From: Lunularia cruciata
Lineage: Eukaryota > Streptophyta > Marchantiopsida > Lunulariales > Lunulariaceae
DNA: 64,000 nucleotides
Reading direction: 5' to 3'
Assembly: GCA_948567375.1 (NCBI GenBank)
Contig: OX419760.1
Location: 21,266,001 to 21,330,000, forward strand
Both the position numbers and the translations under genes were made by a program. Positions 43,731-55,199 of the stretch are shown here, one piece after another (positions within the stretch are counted from its first letter, which is position 1; each line of letters begins with the position of its first letter). The notes under the pieces were generated by a model that saw only the letters and a list, made by a program, of their open reading frames with translations, had not been told where the DNA came from and made no database searches.

Positions 43731-44499
43731 TGCAACCTGTAACCTTCCATCACAACATGTATTCTCACGATCTGTAGGTCATAACTTCTTGCCTCACCGG
43801 AGAGAAACACAAGTAGTATGATTAGTCATCACTCTAGCCTCACTATCAAGAGCACACCATAGCACCAACACTCTAAATTTAGAGCACCTCACACAAAAAG
43901 GATGCACAAAAAGGAAGTAGAGAATGGAAGGGGTCCAATCACAAGACGACTAAACAAAAACTCTCCATCTCATAAATCAACATGGATTGACTTTGTCACC
44001 ATTTGGCATTTGACATAAATAGAGTATCTATCTACTTCTTGAGCTATGAAGATCATCAAGAATGGGATCAAAGTTCTTCTCACCAAAATTTGACGTAAAT
44101 CCTTCATAAAATCTGATGTAATTTGACATAAAATCTGATGTAAATCTCTAAAGCTAGCTGGCCGCTAAATCCTCCGCTAACTCTTCACTTGAGACAATTG
44201 GAAAGATGGGGATAATGAAATCTCTAATTTGTAGGAATGGGTTCCCAACTCCATCTTCAATTTCACTTTTGAGCTCAACTCACACCAAATTGCTCATGTG
44301 TTCACCTCTTGAGCTCAAATCACAACTACCGTTTGAAATTGACTCTAAATTTGGCCAGGACTTCCACACACAATCACTCCAGTAGCACTTCCGCACACAA
44401 TTATTCCTAAGGAAATCAGAACTACAATCAAGGTACCACGATCCATCGGGCTTGTAGATACCACCACCACCTTTAGTTCCTATAGTCAATTTCCCCTTG
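43731..44499 (-). other. Leader region of D1
   Basis: Between the primer-site relic and gag. No conserved protein seen. Contains several short repeats of the type TTTGACATAAA/CTGATGTAA around 44090-44145. Confidence 0.5.
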
Positions 44500-44515
44500 A
44501 CTCTGATTTCTATAT
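44498..44515 (-). promoter_or_regulatory. Probable primer-binding site of D1 (decayed tRNA-iMet type)
   Basis: Adjacent to the LTR end the minus strand reads AGAAATCAGAGTCAAGG, which resembles TGGTATCAGAGC with changes at the first bases. Confidence 0.5.
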
Positions 44516-44965
44516 TGTAATCAGTTCATTTATACAACTCAAATCACACTCAATCAGATCAATACTTGATTGTTCACTCAATAATCTACTAACAATTATG
44601 CACTGATTATAGTCAAGCCACATCTACTCTAGCTAAGAGACTCCAAGTGACACTTGCCGGCTTTTTATCCACTCTAGCCAAGAACTTGAAGACTCAACAA
44701 CAAAGAAGTGAGCTCTCTGGAGCTGCGCTTCCAAGGTATACTCTTGATTTCAACATAGGTCTCACCCCAACAATCCCGTTGACGGCACAGTCAATGGTCC
44801 AAATGGTGCAAGTGATGGTGGGCCCCACCATGTAATCAATACCACAAACACAAAATTTGATAGTCTGAAAGTAGTTTATGAGTAATTGCCAAAATACCTC
44901 TAACTACTATCAATGCTACTTTAATGTCCAAGCAATCTAGATGCGATGCTACAAATGATGTGACA
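44516..44965 (-). repeat. 5' LTR of D1 (truncated at its outer end)
   Basis: In element sense it ends CTGATTACA. It is homologous to 61120-61579 (LTR of D2): shared landmarks are ATGGTGGGGCCCA, CAGAGAGCTCACTTCT, GCCGGCAAG and CTTAGCTAGAGT. The outer ~90 bases are missing where element B4 begins. Confidence 0.85.
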
Positions 44966-45561
44966 ACATTTTGAGTGGCAAGTTCGGCATTTTGGGCTCA
45001 CTAATGCTCCAATAGTCTTCATGGATTGGACACATTGGGTGTTGGATGGGCTTTTGAATGGTATGTGGTGGTGTTCTTGGATAACATTTTAATCTATAGC
45101 AAGATAGATGCAAAACATATGAATCATGTGTGAGAAGTCTTAAGACAACTAAGTCAATGGAAATTTTACTGCAAGAAATCAAAGTGTGCCTTTTGGTAGA
45201 AGGAATTTACCTTCTTGGGTCACAAGATCTCATTGGAGTGGATCAGGATAGAGATGGAGAAAATCAAGGCCATTATTGATTGGCCTACTCCAAATGATGC
45301 TATAGAAGTTTGAACATTTAATGGATTGACAAGTTTTTATCAACGATTCATCCACTATCATGCTCATGTGGCTGCACCATTGACCAACTTCTTGGGGAAG
45401 AACTTGAGCTTTCAATGGACCACCAAGCATGAAGAAGTATTCCAAAGCTGAAACATATTGTGTTTTCAAGGCCCATTCTTCAAACCATATGACACTCAAC
45501 TACTTTATGTGGTTGATTTTGATGCTTCTAACTTTACAATTAAAGGTGTGTTGTAATAAGA
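44966..45561 (+). pseudogene. Family B RT end and RNase H start (B4)
   Basis: Pieces of RT palm, connection and the RNase H start VVDFDASNFTIKGV are readable across frames. Interrupted at 45562 by the F LTR. Confidence 0.8.
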
Positions 45562-46298
45562 TATAATACAAAGAGTTAGCCATATGATCTAGATGTGAAA
45601 TTGTTTGGTAACATCTGGAATGATCTTATACATGATGGCAAAAATAGATCAGATAAAAGTATCACCAAAAGAGTACTTCTACTAATAGGGTAGAAATTGA
45701 AATAGACTTGAAAACCTTAGAACCAATAGCTAGACATGTGATTTAAGGGTGAGAATTGGTTCAATAATATCTAGAAGGATGTTACACATGATGGACTAAA
45801 TAGATTTGAAAGAGGTATCACCAAAAGGGGACTTCTCCTAATAGAGTAGGAATCGAAATAAGCCTAAAATCTTTGAAGGCAATTTTGGAGGTCTAAACGG
45901 ATAAACTTGACCTCAAAAGAGTGTCGCATATCCTCCAAAAACATAAAGGCTAGACTTTCCCCTCCCCCTTGCTTTGTCTCATTGAGAGCTTTCCAACCGT
46001 ATCTCACCCACTTGATTTTGAGATTCTTACAAGAAGATTCCTTAAAAGATTCCCTCCTATCAAAGCTTGTTTGACCAATCAGATAAGAGCAGGACCAACA
46101 TGTCAGCCATCCAAGTAAGTAATCCAAGAGTGGAGCTTTCTGACATGTCACCTATCTATGTGCCTAATCCTATGGTGAAGCTTCATTAGAAGAGATCCGC
46201 TTTGTCTATAAAATAAAGAGAAGGTGATCCTTTGGGGCATCAAAGGTTTGAGTGTGAAATCTGTGTTTTCTCTCTTCTCTTGACCTTGGAGTATTACA
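45562..46298 (+). repeat. Solo LTR of family F inside B4 RNase H
   Basis: 737 bp, starts TATAATAC (TG to TA change), ends GAGTATTACA. Flanks TAAGA (45557-45561) and CAAGA (46299-46303) match in 4 of 5 bases, and the B sequence on both sides joins cleanly (GTGTTGTAACAAGAATTC type). It contains the same internal duplication as the LTR at 20873. Confidence 0.9.
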
Positions 46299-48149
46299 CA
46301 AGAATTCTCAGATAGGTTACATCTCATTGCCTCTATGTCTCACCAACTAAATACCACAAAAAGGAATTACTCTACTTGAGGTTGAGAACAACTAGCAATG
46401 GAATATGCCACCCAGGTTTGGAAACATTATCTCTTAGGAAAATATGTGATCATACAAATTGATCACAAACTCTTGTTGCAAATATTACATTTGGAACACA
46501 TGAAGAGTTTACATTATCAATGGGAGGAACAACTATAATTGTTCGATATCAAACTTGAGTACAAAACCCGATTGGTTCCATGTCATCCCTAATGCTTTAT
46601 CACAACAGCTTGATTTGGAGTCTCTTCCTCTCATCACAATGACAATTATGACAATGTCTGTCAACACCAAAGTCCAGATCAAGTTTAAGATAACTTTACA
46701 ACAAGATCTCTTCTATTAGATGGTACAAGGTCATCTTGCAGCATGCAATAAGGAGTAAAATACCTTCTCTTTCAATGAAGGCTTTCTATTCTATGAGAAC
46801 CAAATTTATGTTCTAGCTAAGGGTGATCTCCAACTTGTGTGCCTCCAAGAAGCCTATGACTTACCAATCGCTAGGCATATGGGTGTGGACAAGACCTTGA
46901 GTACCCTTCAATGCCAATGGTGGTGGCCCAACATATCACAAGATGTTTGAGAGTTTGTCCAATCTTGTGAGAGTTGACAATGCAACAAGGCCAACAACCA
47001 GAAATTGAGTGGACTCTAGTACTCCCCATTCTATTTGTTTGATGGGAACATGTGAGCTTGGATCTCATCCCATCCTTGCACAAGACAAAGCAAGGTCATA
47101 CCATAATTGTGGTGTTTGTGGATAAGCTTAGTAAGCAAATCCATTTGGCACCAACCTTTGATATTGTGGATGCTCCAACATTGGTGTATATTTACTTTGA
47201 CAATGTCTTCAAAAATCATGGGATGCCTTGTGTATTCATATTTGACCATGATCCTTGATTCATTAGAAAATGTTGGCAAACATTCTTCTAGATACTCTGC
47301 ACCAAGCTTGCTTTATCCATGGCCTATCATCCTCGAATTGATGAGCAAACCAAACATGAAAATTGCACCTTGAAGGATATGCTTTGTGCCTTTATCAACA
47401 TTCAACATACAAATTGGGATGAATGTCTTGTAGCTGTTGAGTTTGTATACAATAATTCCAAACAAGCAAACAACGGATTCTCTCTTATCTTCCTTAATTT
47501 TGGCCAAGACCCATTTTCTCTAGATTTGATTCTTGCTCTTCCTCCATCTCATGTTCACATATTTCTACCTTCTTGACCACCATATCCCAATCCTTCCAAC
47601 AAGCCAAATCTCATCTTCTTATTGCTCAAAATTGTTAGAAACAATATGTGTACCACCATTGTCATGATCTCACCTTTCAACTTGGTGAGAAGGTCATGCT
47701 CTCCTATAATAACCTACCCCTCCCACTTGATACCCAAGTCTTTGAACTTGCTTCTAACTGGATAGGAACTTTTGATGTCACCCAAATCATTTCTCATGTT
47801 GCTTATCAACTTGCATTGCCTTATCACATGCAAATCCACCCTATCTTTCATGTTTCTAAGTTGAAAACTTTTTTCCTAATCCATCATCTTTTTCTTCTTA
47901 TGTCTAACCCTTTCCCCCTCCCATCTCTATCAATGATCATGAGGAGCATGAAGCTGATTGTACCTTTATACATTGCCACATTCAACAAGGCCATCAACAA
48001 CATACATAGTATAAAGTCCTCTAGAAAGGGTACTCCTTCATGATGCCCCTTAGGAGCCTCTTCCTCATCTCCAAGATGCACAAATGGCCATCCAAGAGTT
48101 TGAAACTTCAATGATGATGAGAACGTCACCAACTAGTGGTGGGGTAATA
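46299..48149 (+). pseudogene. Family B RNase H end, integrase and chromodomain (B4)
   Basis: RNase H tail up to IKLEYK (about 46560), integrase zinc part (ADHMGVDKTLSTLQ-like), core MSLDLIPSLHKTKQGH (47052 onward), KQIHLAPTFDIVDAPTL, FDNVFKNHGMPCVFI, C-terminal part AVEFVYNNSKQANNGF and HMQIHPIFHVSKLK. The chromodomain DNA at 47930-48110 is frameshifted. Confidence 0.85.
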
Positions 48150-48169
48150 TGTAACAATATAGAGTTTAC

Positions 48170-49250
48170 ATATCGTGATACACTAGGTTGGATAAACCCC
48201 TTTTGCAACATATCCTTTATTTAAGCCTTACACTCCTCCGACTCATGAGGTGATAATTGATATGGTGCCTTATAAGGAGGTGTCTTCCTAGGAAATATCT
48301 CAATTTTATGATCTACTCTCCTTTTTGGTGGTAATCCTGAAGGTAATTAATTCATTTGGAAAGACATCTTGAAACTCATTGACCACATCTTTCAATTTCT
48401 CAAGAATTTTTCCATTATGTTGCACAGTCTAGAATTCTCTTATTAGACCCATGAAACATTTACTTCTCTTATTAGACCCATGAAACATTTATTTGTCTTA
48501 CCAATAAACGTGGTCTCTATGACAAAAAGAAGTAGCCCTTGCCTTTATGATCTTTCTTTAATCCCAAAGATCTTCCATTGACTTGTTCTCACTACTTTCT
48601 TTCTCTAATTCAGTGTGGGTTGTAGTGCTCTATCCATGACATGCATAAGATTGCATCATAACAAGCTAATTGTATCACTTGCCATTTAGTTGCTTCTTGA
48701 TACTCCCCTCAGAGAGTGCTACTTTTCTAGGTAATGACTCAATCCTCTTTGTTTGACCATTAGGTAATTCTACTTCATCATGCTCATTCTTCTCTAATTC
48801 TATCTCCAACCTTATTGCAATAGAGCAAGACACAATATTTGTTGTTGCTCCATGATCTATCAATACTCTCACCGGATTGCCTTTTAGGGCTCCATTTATG
48901 GCAATTAGTTGTGCGTTTGTCTTCCTCTACCTTTGCATTCTTGTCTTCTTCCTCTCCCTACTTTTACTCTTCTTCATTGAGCAAGTAAGGCCATGAGGTA
49001 CATTTTTTGGTGATCTTTGTATTTTGATATGACTTCATCATCCTCCTCTTTAATTTGTCTCTCCATGTGATTCAAAGGTTGCATGTATAGAGGCCAAGGG
49101 CCTCTAGGATGACATGCATAACAAATGATGGTTATGTGCTCAACTCGGCCACAATTTACTCCTCTTTTACTAGTGATAGTGGAAATTGGAACCAACATGG
49201 AAGTTGGAATCGCAACTACTATTTTCTCAAGGAGCTCCTAAAATTTAGGG
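48170..49250 (-). mobile_element. Gypsy fragment E: zinc knuckle, protease and RT start
   Basis: Minus strand: decayed knuckle NCGRVEHITIICYACHPRGP (first cysteine lost), a charged linker, the protease active-site region RVLIDHGATTNIVS (48675-48872, D-H-G-A), VELPNGQTKRIES, and the classic RT entry LPPKRRVDHKIEIF, APYQLSPHESEE, LLQKGFIQPSVS at 48172-48350. It is a third gypsy lineage, truncated at 48170 by the junction with B4. Confidence 0.82.
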
Positions 49251-49940
49251 GGGAGAGATGAGAGTGGAGAAAACTTAAATGGAGACTTCTCAACTTCAAC
49301 AATTGGGAAGCTAAGAACAAGAATGTTAACTTGATTTATACTTTTAATCTCAATAGTCTCACTCTCAAAGTCCTCCCTCTAAATTTTACATACCAAAAGT
49401 TAATTTTCCTGCTAACATAAACCTATATAGGCTAGTGTGGGAAAAGAAGTGGCTTGTTCATTCAATCTCTTGAGTTCAAATTCACCACCATTGGAACATT
49501 TTTATCTTCCATCACTCAACACTCTTATCACCACATTCTCAAGCACTTATCATCACATTCTCATGCAAGGTGGGAACATTTTCAAAACTTGATAATTCAT
49601 TGCTTTCCTCTCTTGTGTACACATTGCACTATATTTCTAGCTAAATATTAAATTTAATCTTTGATATCTCATCTACTTTATAAGTGGTCACTAATGAATA
49701 GCCAAATGTTAAATCTAAAACCCCTCCACCCGCAAACCCTTTTTCTATTCCCATAAACAGTTAACATGAGTGTTCATTCCTCATAACCAAAATTTTATAA
49801 ATATCCATAACATATTCTAGGGGTACTTGCTGCTCTACTCAATGAAAATCTTACTTTTTAAAATCTGAAACCCCCTATTGAATGTCAGCATTGATAACTC
49901 CATACCAACTAAGACAACTAGATGCAACATTGTGGAAAGG
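49251..49940. other. Unassigned sequence right of E
   Basis: May include the 5' part of E gag, but no motif is readable. No other feature seen. Confidence 0.4.
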
Positions 49941-50014
49941 GTCCTCTTAAGTCTTTTTGTAAACTTGCGGGTATCCTTTGCATCAAAGTGTCAAAGTTGG
50001 GGTACAGTTAAGTC
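49941..50014 (+). repeat. Two ~30-bp units of the dispersed tandem repeat
   Basis: CTTAAGTCTTTTTGTAAACT..GGGTATCC and CATCAAAGTGTCAAAGTTGGGGTACAGTTAAGTC are the same units as at 24201-24352 and 62863-62938. They end at the left border of A2. Confidence 0.65.
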
Positions 50015-50015
50015 T

Positions 50016-50471
50016 TGTGAGCAGGCATGTCTCTCACTCAAGTTACTAGGCTAAAAGTCAAGTAAAGTCAAAAAGTAGAAAGGAATATCCATTCACATGG
50101 GCATATTCCCCTAAGCATGTGATCTTATCTTGACCTAACCACTAAGTCAAGGATTCCTTCACATGGGCTATCCTTAGACTATAGAAGAATCCAAAACAAA
50201 AAGGCTTGTGGGCCCATGAGTTCTCAACTCTTTCCTCAAAGCCAAACACCTAAGAATAATACCAAGTCAACACACTAGAATCCAAAATAGTGGTGCTCAT
50301 ATTTTCCACTTTCTCTAAAGTAAGGTCCCCTCTATCTGAGCTATGACTAACTTTAGCTAATCATGACTAATGTAGAACTATCCTTTATCTCTATATAAAT
50401 AATATCTCTCAAGTACTTGTAATACAAGCTAAATATCACAATACCACACACATGCACAAATGGGTGTTACA
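50016..50471 (-). repeat. 3' LTR of A2, internally deleted
   Basis: 456 bp instead of ~690. The sequence jumps from the CACTCAAG near the outer end to ACTCAAGTTACTAGG, removing the part between two ACTCAAG words, which suggests deletion through this short repeat. Confidence 0.88.
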
Positions 50472-50482
50472 TTTACCCCCGG
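50472..50482 (-). promoter_or_regulatory. Polypurine tract of A2
   Basis: Minus strand CCGGGGGTAAA directly before the LTR start TGTAACACCC. Confidence 0.65.
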
Positions 50483-50490
50483 ACTAAGTT

Positions 50491-50512
50491 TTCACTTTGT
50501 CTTCAAAGTGAA
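50491..50512 (-). other. Perfect stem-loop next to the polypurine tract (A2)
   Basis: TTCACTTTG, loop of four, CAAAGTGAA: a perfect 9-bp stem between the end of integrase and the polypurine tract. It is identical in A3 at 57848-57869. Confidence 0.8.
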
Positions 50513-50675
50513 GGTCTCTCTACCTTCTATAATACATCTTCAACTTATCATGGTTAATCCTATCAAAGTGTCTTCCTCCCAACTCCTTGAGATCATAGGT
50601 GTAATTGCCCCACACCTTCTCCACTATGAAAGGTCCAAAGTACTTAGGCAAAAACTTCTTTTGCACTCTCTTGAA

Positions 50676-51620
50676 TCAGATGGAATCAAACAACATTACC
50701 CAATCACCTTCTTTGAAAAGCTCCACCTTCTTCTTGCCTTGCCTCTTGTTATAGCTCTCTTTTTGTTTCCTTTGGGCTTGCTCCACTCGACCCATAGCAA
50801 CTGCTCTTGCCTCTTCCAACTCCATGAGTTGTTCCTTCCTTGACTTCTCTACGTCACCTCCTTGTGCTTTCTTCAATCTCCTATGAATGCTTTGGAAGGT
50901 AGGAAGATCAAAGTGAATAGGTAAGGTAGACTCAATACCATATACCAATTGAAATGGAGAATATCCGGTGGAAGTCTTCATGATTGTCCTATACTCCCAT
51001 AAAACTGCATGGATCCTCTTGTCCCAATGATGTTTAGCCCCCTCCATTTTTGCATCTTTGGCCAACATCATGCACAAGGTCTGATTGGTTCTCTTTGCCA
51101 AGCCATTGGAATTTGGCTTATAGGATGTATTTACTCTATGTGTGATAGAGAAATGTCGTAGCATGGCTGTAGTAATGCTTCCTGTAAACTCTCCTCCTCT
51201 ATCAAAAACCAACTCCAAAGGGTATCCAAATCTAGTGATAATGCATTCATAAAGAAATCTATCAACTTCATCTTCATTCTTATCCCTCAATGGTTTAGCC
51301 TCAACCCACTTGGTAAGATAATCAGTAACTACCACAATATACCGATTGTTCCTTGGGGTTCTATTGAGAGGACCTACAAAATCAATTCCCCACTTCTCAA
51401 AAGGTCCTAGCAATGGAATTGATCTAAGTGGTGGAGTGGATGTAGAATTTCTAGCAAAAGCTTGACAAACATGACAAGTTTTGCAATAATCAAGACAATC
51501 CTTGAAAATTCCTCTCCAATGGTAACTTGCATCTAGAATCTTGAAAGCAGTCACCTTTCATGCAAAGTGTCCTCCACACACTAAACCTTCATGAAACTCC
51601 TTTATGAGTAAGATAGACTC
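50676..51620 (-). pseudogene. Family A integrase (A2), catalytic Glu replaced
   Basis: 292 open codons plus the zinc histidines just upstream (after a stop). HHCC ends CKTCHVCQ. Core: WGIDFVGPLNRTPRNNRYIVV (first D), LVFDRGGEFTG (second D), and SNGLAKRTNQTL, where A1 has NGLVERTNQ: the third catalytic residue is lysine. The C-terminal part has the SIHRRLKKAQGGD and long charged helix, ending GDWVMLFDSI. Confidence 0.92.
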
Positions 51621-52454
51621 TTCCTTACCCACAACTCTTTGAAGTAGACCATCTGCTCTTTGGTGAAAAAGAATATCCTCCACCATTATGGAAGTTCTAG
51701 ATCTTGTTGCAAGGGCCTTCCTCTCCCTAGCATGCATCCCTTCCAGATAGTTACCTCTTGTCACAAAATCCACAACCTCCTTGTACTCCATTGGAACCTC
51801 TTGAGTGATTGAGATTGTCATGAGCTCCTCATCCGGGAAGGAATCATCCATTGGCTCATCTCCATCATGATCATAGGCCGTAGATAACAAATCAGCATTT
51901 GCATGTTTCTTTCCTAGCCTATCCTCAATGGTGTAGTTATACTCAGACAAGAGTATCATCCACCTTGCTAATCTCCCTTCAACATTAGGCTTGTTGAAGA
52001 TGTACTTCAAAGCCTTGTGATCTATGACAATGGTGGCTTTCCCTCCAATCAAGTAGTGTTTAAACTTCTTGAGACCAAAGATCACTGCCAACCCTTTACT
52101 CTCTGTGATAGAGTATTTCTTCTCTACTGAAACCATCTGCCTACTAGCATAAGCTATTAATTGATCATGCTCATCTTGGTCTAATTGATTAAGAGTGCAT
52201 CCTATAGCTACATTAGAAGCATTAGTATAGAGGATGAAAGGTTTACTCCAATCAGGTTTAACACGAATTGGAGCTACAACAAGGGATTGCTTGAGCTTCT
52301 CAAAAGCTTTGAGAGCCTCCTTGTCCTCCAAAATCACCATGTAATCTACACCCTTCTTGATGTAGATGGTCAATGCATAAGCCTTGTTGGAAAATGAGAA
52401 GATGAATCTCCTATAGTATCCAACCATCCCCAAGAATTGGCATAACTTGGTCAA
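51621..52454 (-). CDS. Family A connection and RNase H (A2), open
   Basis: One open frame: FLGMVGYYRRFIFSFSNKAY, PFILYTNASNVAIG (first catalytic aspartate reads asparagine in YTNAS), AYASRQMVSVEKKYSITE, VIDHKALKYIF, HANADLLSTAYDHDGD. The substitution D to N at the first RNase H position would disable it even though the frame is open. Confidence 0.88.
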
Positions 52455-52474
52455 GCTTGAAAGGAATGGAAGGT

Positions 52475-53500
52475 CTAAGATCTCCTCACCTTCTCAAGAT
52501 CAATTGCTATTCCATCCTTGGAGATGATGTGCCCTAAAAGTATATCTTCTTCACATCCAAAAATGCACCTCTGGGTTGAGTGATGCATTTGCCTCATCCA
52601 AGCATTGCAAGACCTTGATTTGGTGCTCAAAGTAGTCGTCCTTGCTCCCGTAGACATAAAAGTCATCAATGAAGTCTCTCACAAATTTCCCAATGAAAGG
52701 ATCAAATACCTTTTTCATGAACCGTTGGAATGTGGTTGGAGCATTGCAAAGCCCAAAAGGCATGACCTTGAAAGCATAAGTTCCCCAAGGTATGGTGAAT
52801 GTGGTGAGTTGTTGATGCTCTGGTGCCATCTTGATTTGGTTATATCCACTATAACCATCTCCAAAACTATACCTCTCATGACCTGCAACCTCCTCCAAGA
52901 TCTCATCAATGAATGACAATGGGTAGTAGTCCTTCTTGGTAACAAAATTGAGCTTCTTGTAATCCACACATACCCAAAGCTTGCCATTACTTTTCTTCAC
53001 AATGACAATTAGAGACACCCATTTTGAATTCTCCACCTCAAAGATAAATTCGGCCTCCTTGAGCTTATCAATCTCCTCCTTCACAACCAAAGATATTGGT
53101 TGGCCAATGCAACATTGCTTTTGGCGGATTGGTCTTGCATGGAACTCCCCCTCTATCTTGTGCTCCTCCAAGGTGACTTCCTTCAAATCCTTGTAACTAA
53201 AAGCAAACACATGGATGAACTTGCAGAAAATCTCCTCAAATCTCACTTTCTCCTCCTTGGTAACATTTGGACCATACTTGAGGGTAGATAGCCTTCTCTC
53301 TACCTCCTCAAGTGTCAATGGTGATTTATCTGGGTCCTTCAAAATCTCTTGCTTAGGTGCAAAATCCATAGCACACAAAGGATACACATCTAAATCAGAT
53401 TCAGATTCATCCTCCTCCGTGGAAGTCTCCTCTTTCATGCTTGTGTCCACACTTGAAACTCTTTCTTCAGAATCTTATTCCCAATAATCAGAAGATGGTG
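52475..53500 (-). pseudogene. Family A reverse transcriptase (A2)
   Basis: 299 open codons (52551-53450) with an acidic start, LSTLKYGPNVTKEEKVRFEEI, VKEEIDKLKEAEFI, GDGYSGYNQIKMAPEHQQ, MPFGLCNAPTTFQRFM and the catalytic FIDDFYVYGSK with both aspartates. Frameshift near 52560 separates the last part. The upstream join is where the protease is missing. Confidence 0.9.
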
Positions 53501-53526
53501 CACCTTGATGTTGTGACCATTCACTC

Positions 53527-54962
53527 TCACATCAATCTTGGAGGCATATTCACAAGCCTCCCATGGTGTTGGCTTAGCATCCACCACCCCCATTGATATT
53601 GGAGTTTTTGCTTCTTCTTCCTCTTGCTCCTTGTAGAACTCAAACCACCTCTAAGCTCCTTTCTCAAGGTAAGGTTCAAAGCAATCAATTGGCCCACTAT
53701 GATGTTAGCCTTGTGACTACCAATATCCTCCAACACATTGTAGTTCCATTGTTGCTTTGAAATCAAGAAATCCTCCATCCCCAACTTCTTCCTTGGAGTC
53801 TTTATTTTTGATGGTGTTGAGGTGCGAGTGCTCCTAATAGACATAGGAGTATCCTTGCTTGGAGTAAATCCTTGAGAAGAGTGAACATCCTCTGCAAAAC
53901 AAGCTCTCTTCTTCTCTTGTGCCAAAAGCTCCAAATTAAGACCCTTGGAGTTTGAGCATTCTCCCTTCTCATACTTACTCTCAACCAAATCTATGGATGC
54001 TATCCCCTTACCTTTGTTTGGATTAGGAGCCACTTGGGTTTCACTACCTCTCTCTTTCCCTCTATTGGCTCCCTCATAACCCCTTCCTCCATGGTAAGTG
54101 GAATTTGGGCAATTCCTTAGGATATGGCCCCTTCCTCCACAACCAAAACAATTTCTATCTTTGAAATTGTTGGCTAGTTGGCCTCCTCTATATGAATGGT
54201 TTCCATAACTCCTAGGCCCTCTCCCTACATTTTGATCTACCTCTCTCTTCTCCCATAGTTGCACCACATTGATCTTGAGATCCGCAAGTTGTTCTGTGAT
54301 GGTTTGAAGTGGATCCTTTGGTGGAGGTGTAAGAATTGGAGCAACTACTATTTGTGGTGCAACCCTTGCCACCAAAGTATCAGAAGTTCCACCATACTTG
54401 TAACCTTAAGGAGGATGCACAACCTCCTTCACAACCAAATCACTCTCATCTCCTTCCAAACTCTCCTCCATATGAATTGCGATCTTGATAGTTTCAACCT
54501 TGGAAGAAGGTTTCTCATATCTCACCTTGCTTCTTAACCCTCCCACAAAATTCTTGGTGAGCATGGCCCCTATGCCAATCATAGAAGTCTCCACATCATT
54601 CCCACCCTTCCTCAACACTATGCAAAATCTAGACTTTAATTTTTCCATTCTTTCCACATAGACTCTCACTTTCTTTCCATCTCCTTGTTTGAGAAAGGTA
54701 ACCTCATTCATCAATCTCTCATAAATCTCATCTGGGAGAAAGTTCTGAATGAGTGCTTAAGTCAAACTCTCTTAAGATTCTTCTTGCCTATCTCTCCTCT
54801 CTCTCTTTTGGTATTCTACCATGTAAGTGTTGCATCCTCAAAGAAATCTGGTAATAATGAGACCCACTCATTCTTCCTCCTCTCATTGTTTCCTATGCGA
54901 GCTCTTTTGAAGTCTCTCACAAAGACCTCCACATCTTCTCTATCCTTGCCAAAGAAAATTGG
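53527..54962 (-). pseudogene. Family A gag (A2)
   Basis: Start ATG near 54960 (MGKLPIFFGKDREDVEVFVRDF), a stop after LTW, then NEVTFLKQGDGKKVRVYVERM, GIGAMLTKNFVGGL, the QLADLKINVVQLWEKREV helix and zinc knuckle CFGCGGRGHILRNC (in the 282-codon frame 53527-54375). This is a standard Retrotrans_gag plus nucleocapsid. Relative to A1 the N-terminus is complete. Confidence 0.88.
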
Positions 54963-55199
54963 AAGTTTCCCCATCTTAACCTCTCACTATCTTTCTTTTC
55001 TCTCAATTTTTCTTTTTCTTTTTCTTTTCTCTCACTCTATAGCTAATAGAGTATGTACATGACTAACACCATTTGAAATAAATCCACCCTAGGGAACACA
55101 AAAGGTTCAGGTTGCTCCAAGATTTCTATAGCAACATCAATCCTAGAGTGCATATTAATCTAGCTCTCATGGATAGTTTATCCATAAGTTGAAAGATTA

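Larger units (their letters stand above)
33226..44965 (-). mobile_element. Gypsy-type LTR retrotransposon family D, copy D1, with gag, protease and a DNA methyltransferase
   Basis: Minus-strand order from the right: 5' LTR (44516-44965), primer-site relic, gag (43720 down to 41480, split by solo LTR A4), protease region (41100-40057), element B3 (foreign), then a DNMT3-like methyltransferase (34405-33226). The methyltransferase continues the protease frame when B3 and one 5-bp target copy are removed. The RT to 3' LTR part is lost at the junction with B2. The LTR is homologous to that of D2 (61038-61579), which carries RNase H, integrase and a PHD finger. Confidence 0.8.
44966..48168 (+). mobile_element. 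Chromovirus family B, fragment B4 with nested solo LTR F
   Basis: Starts in the RT (FEWQVRHFGLTNAPIVFMD), runs through RNase H (interrupted by the F LTR), integrase and a decayed chromodomain, and ends 19 bp into a 3' LTR (TGTAACAATATAGAGTTTA). Heavily mutated. Confidence 0.88.

Noticed and set aside
55000-55040. C/T-rich run as a possible promoter or second polypurine tract (on the opposite strand).
   Set aside because: It lies between the extra ORF and gag, not next to an LTR, and is also present in A1. It is probably a simple-sequence part of the family A leader.
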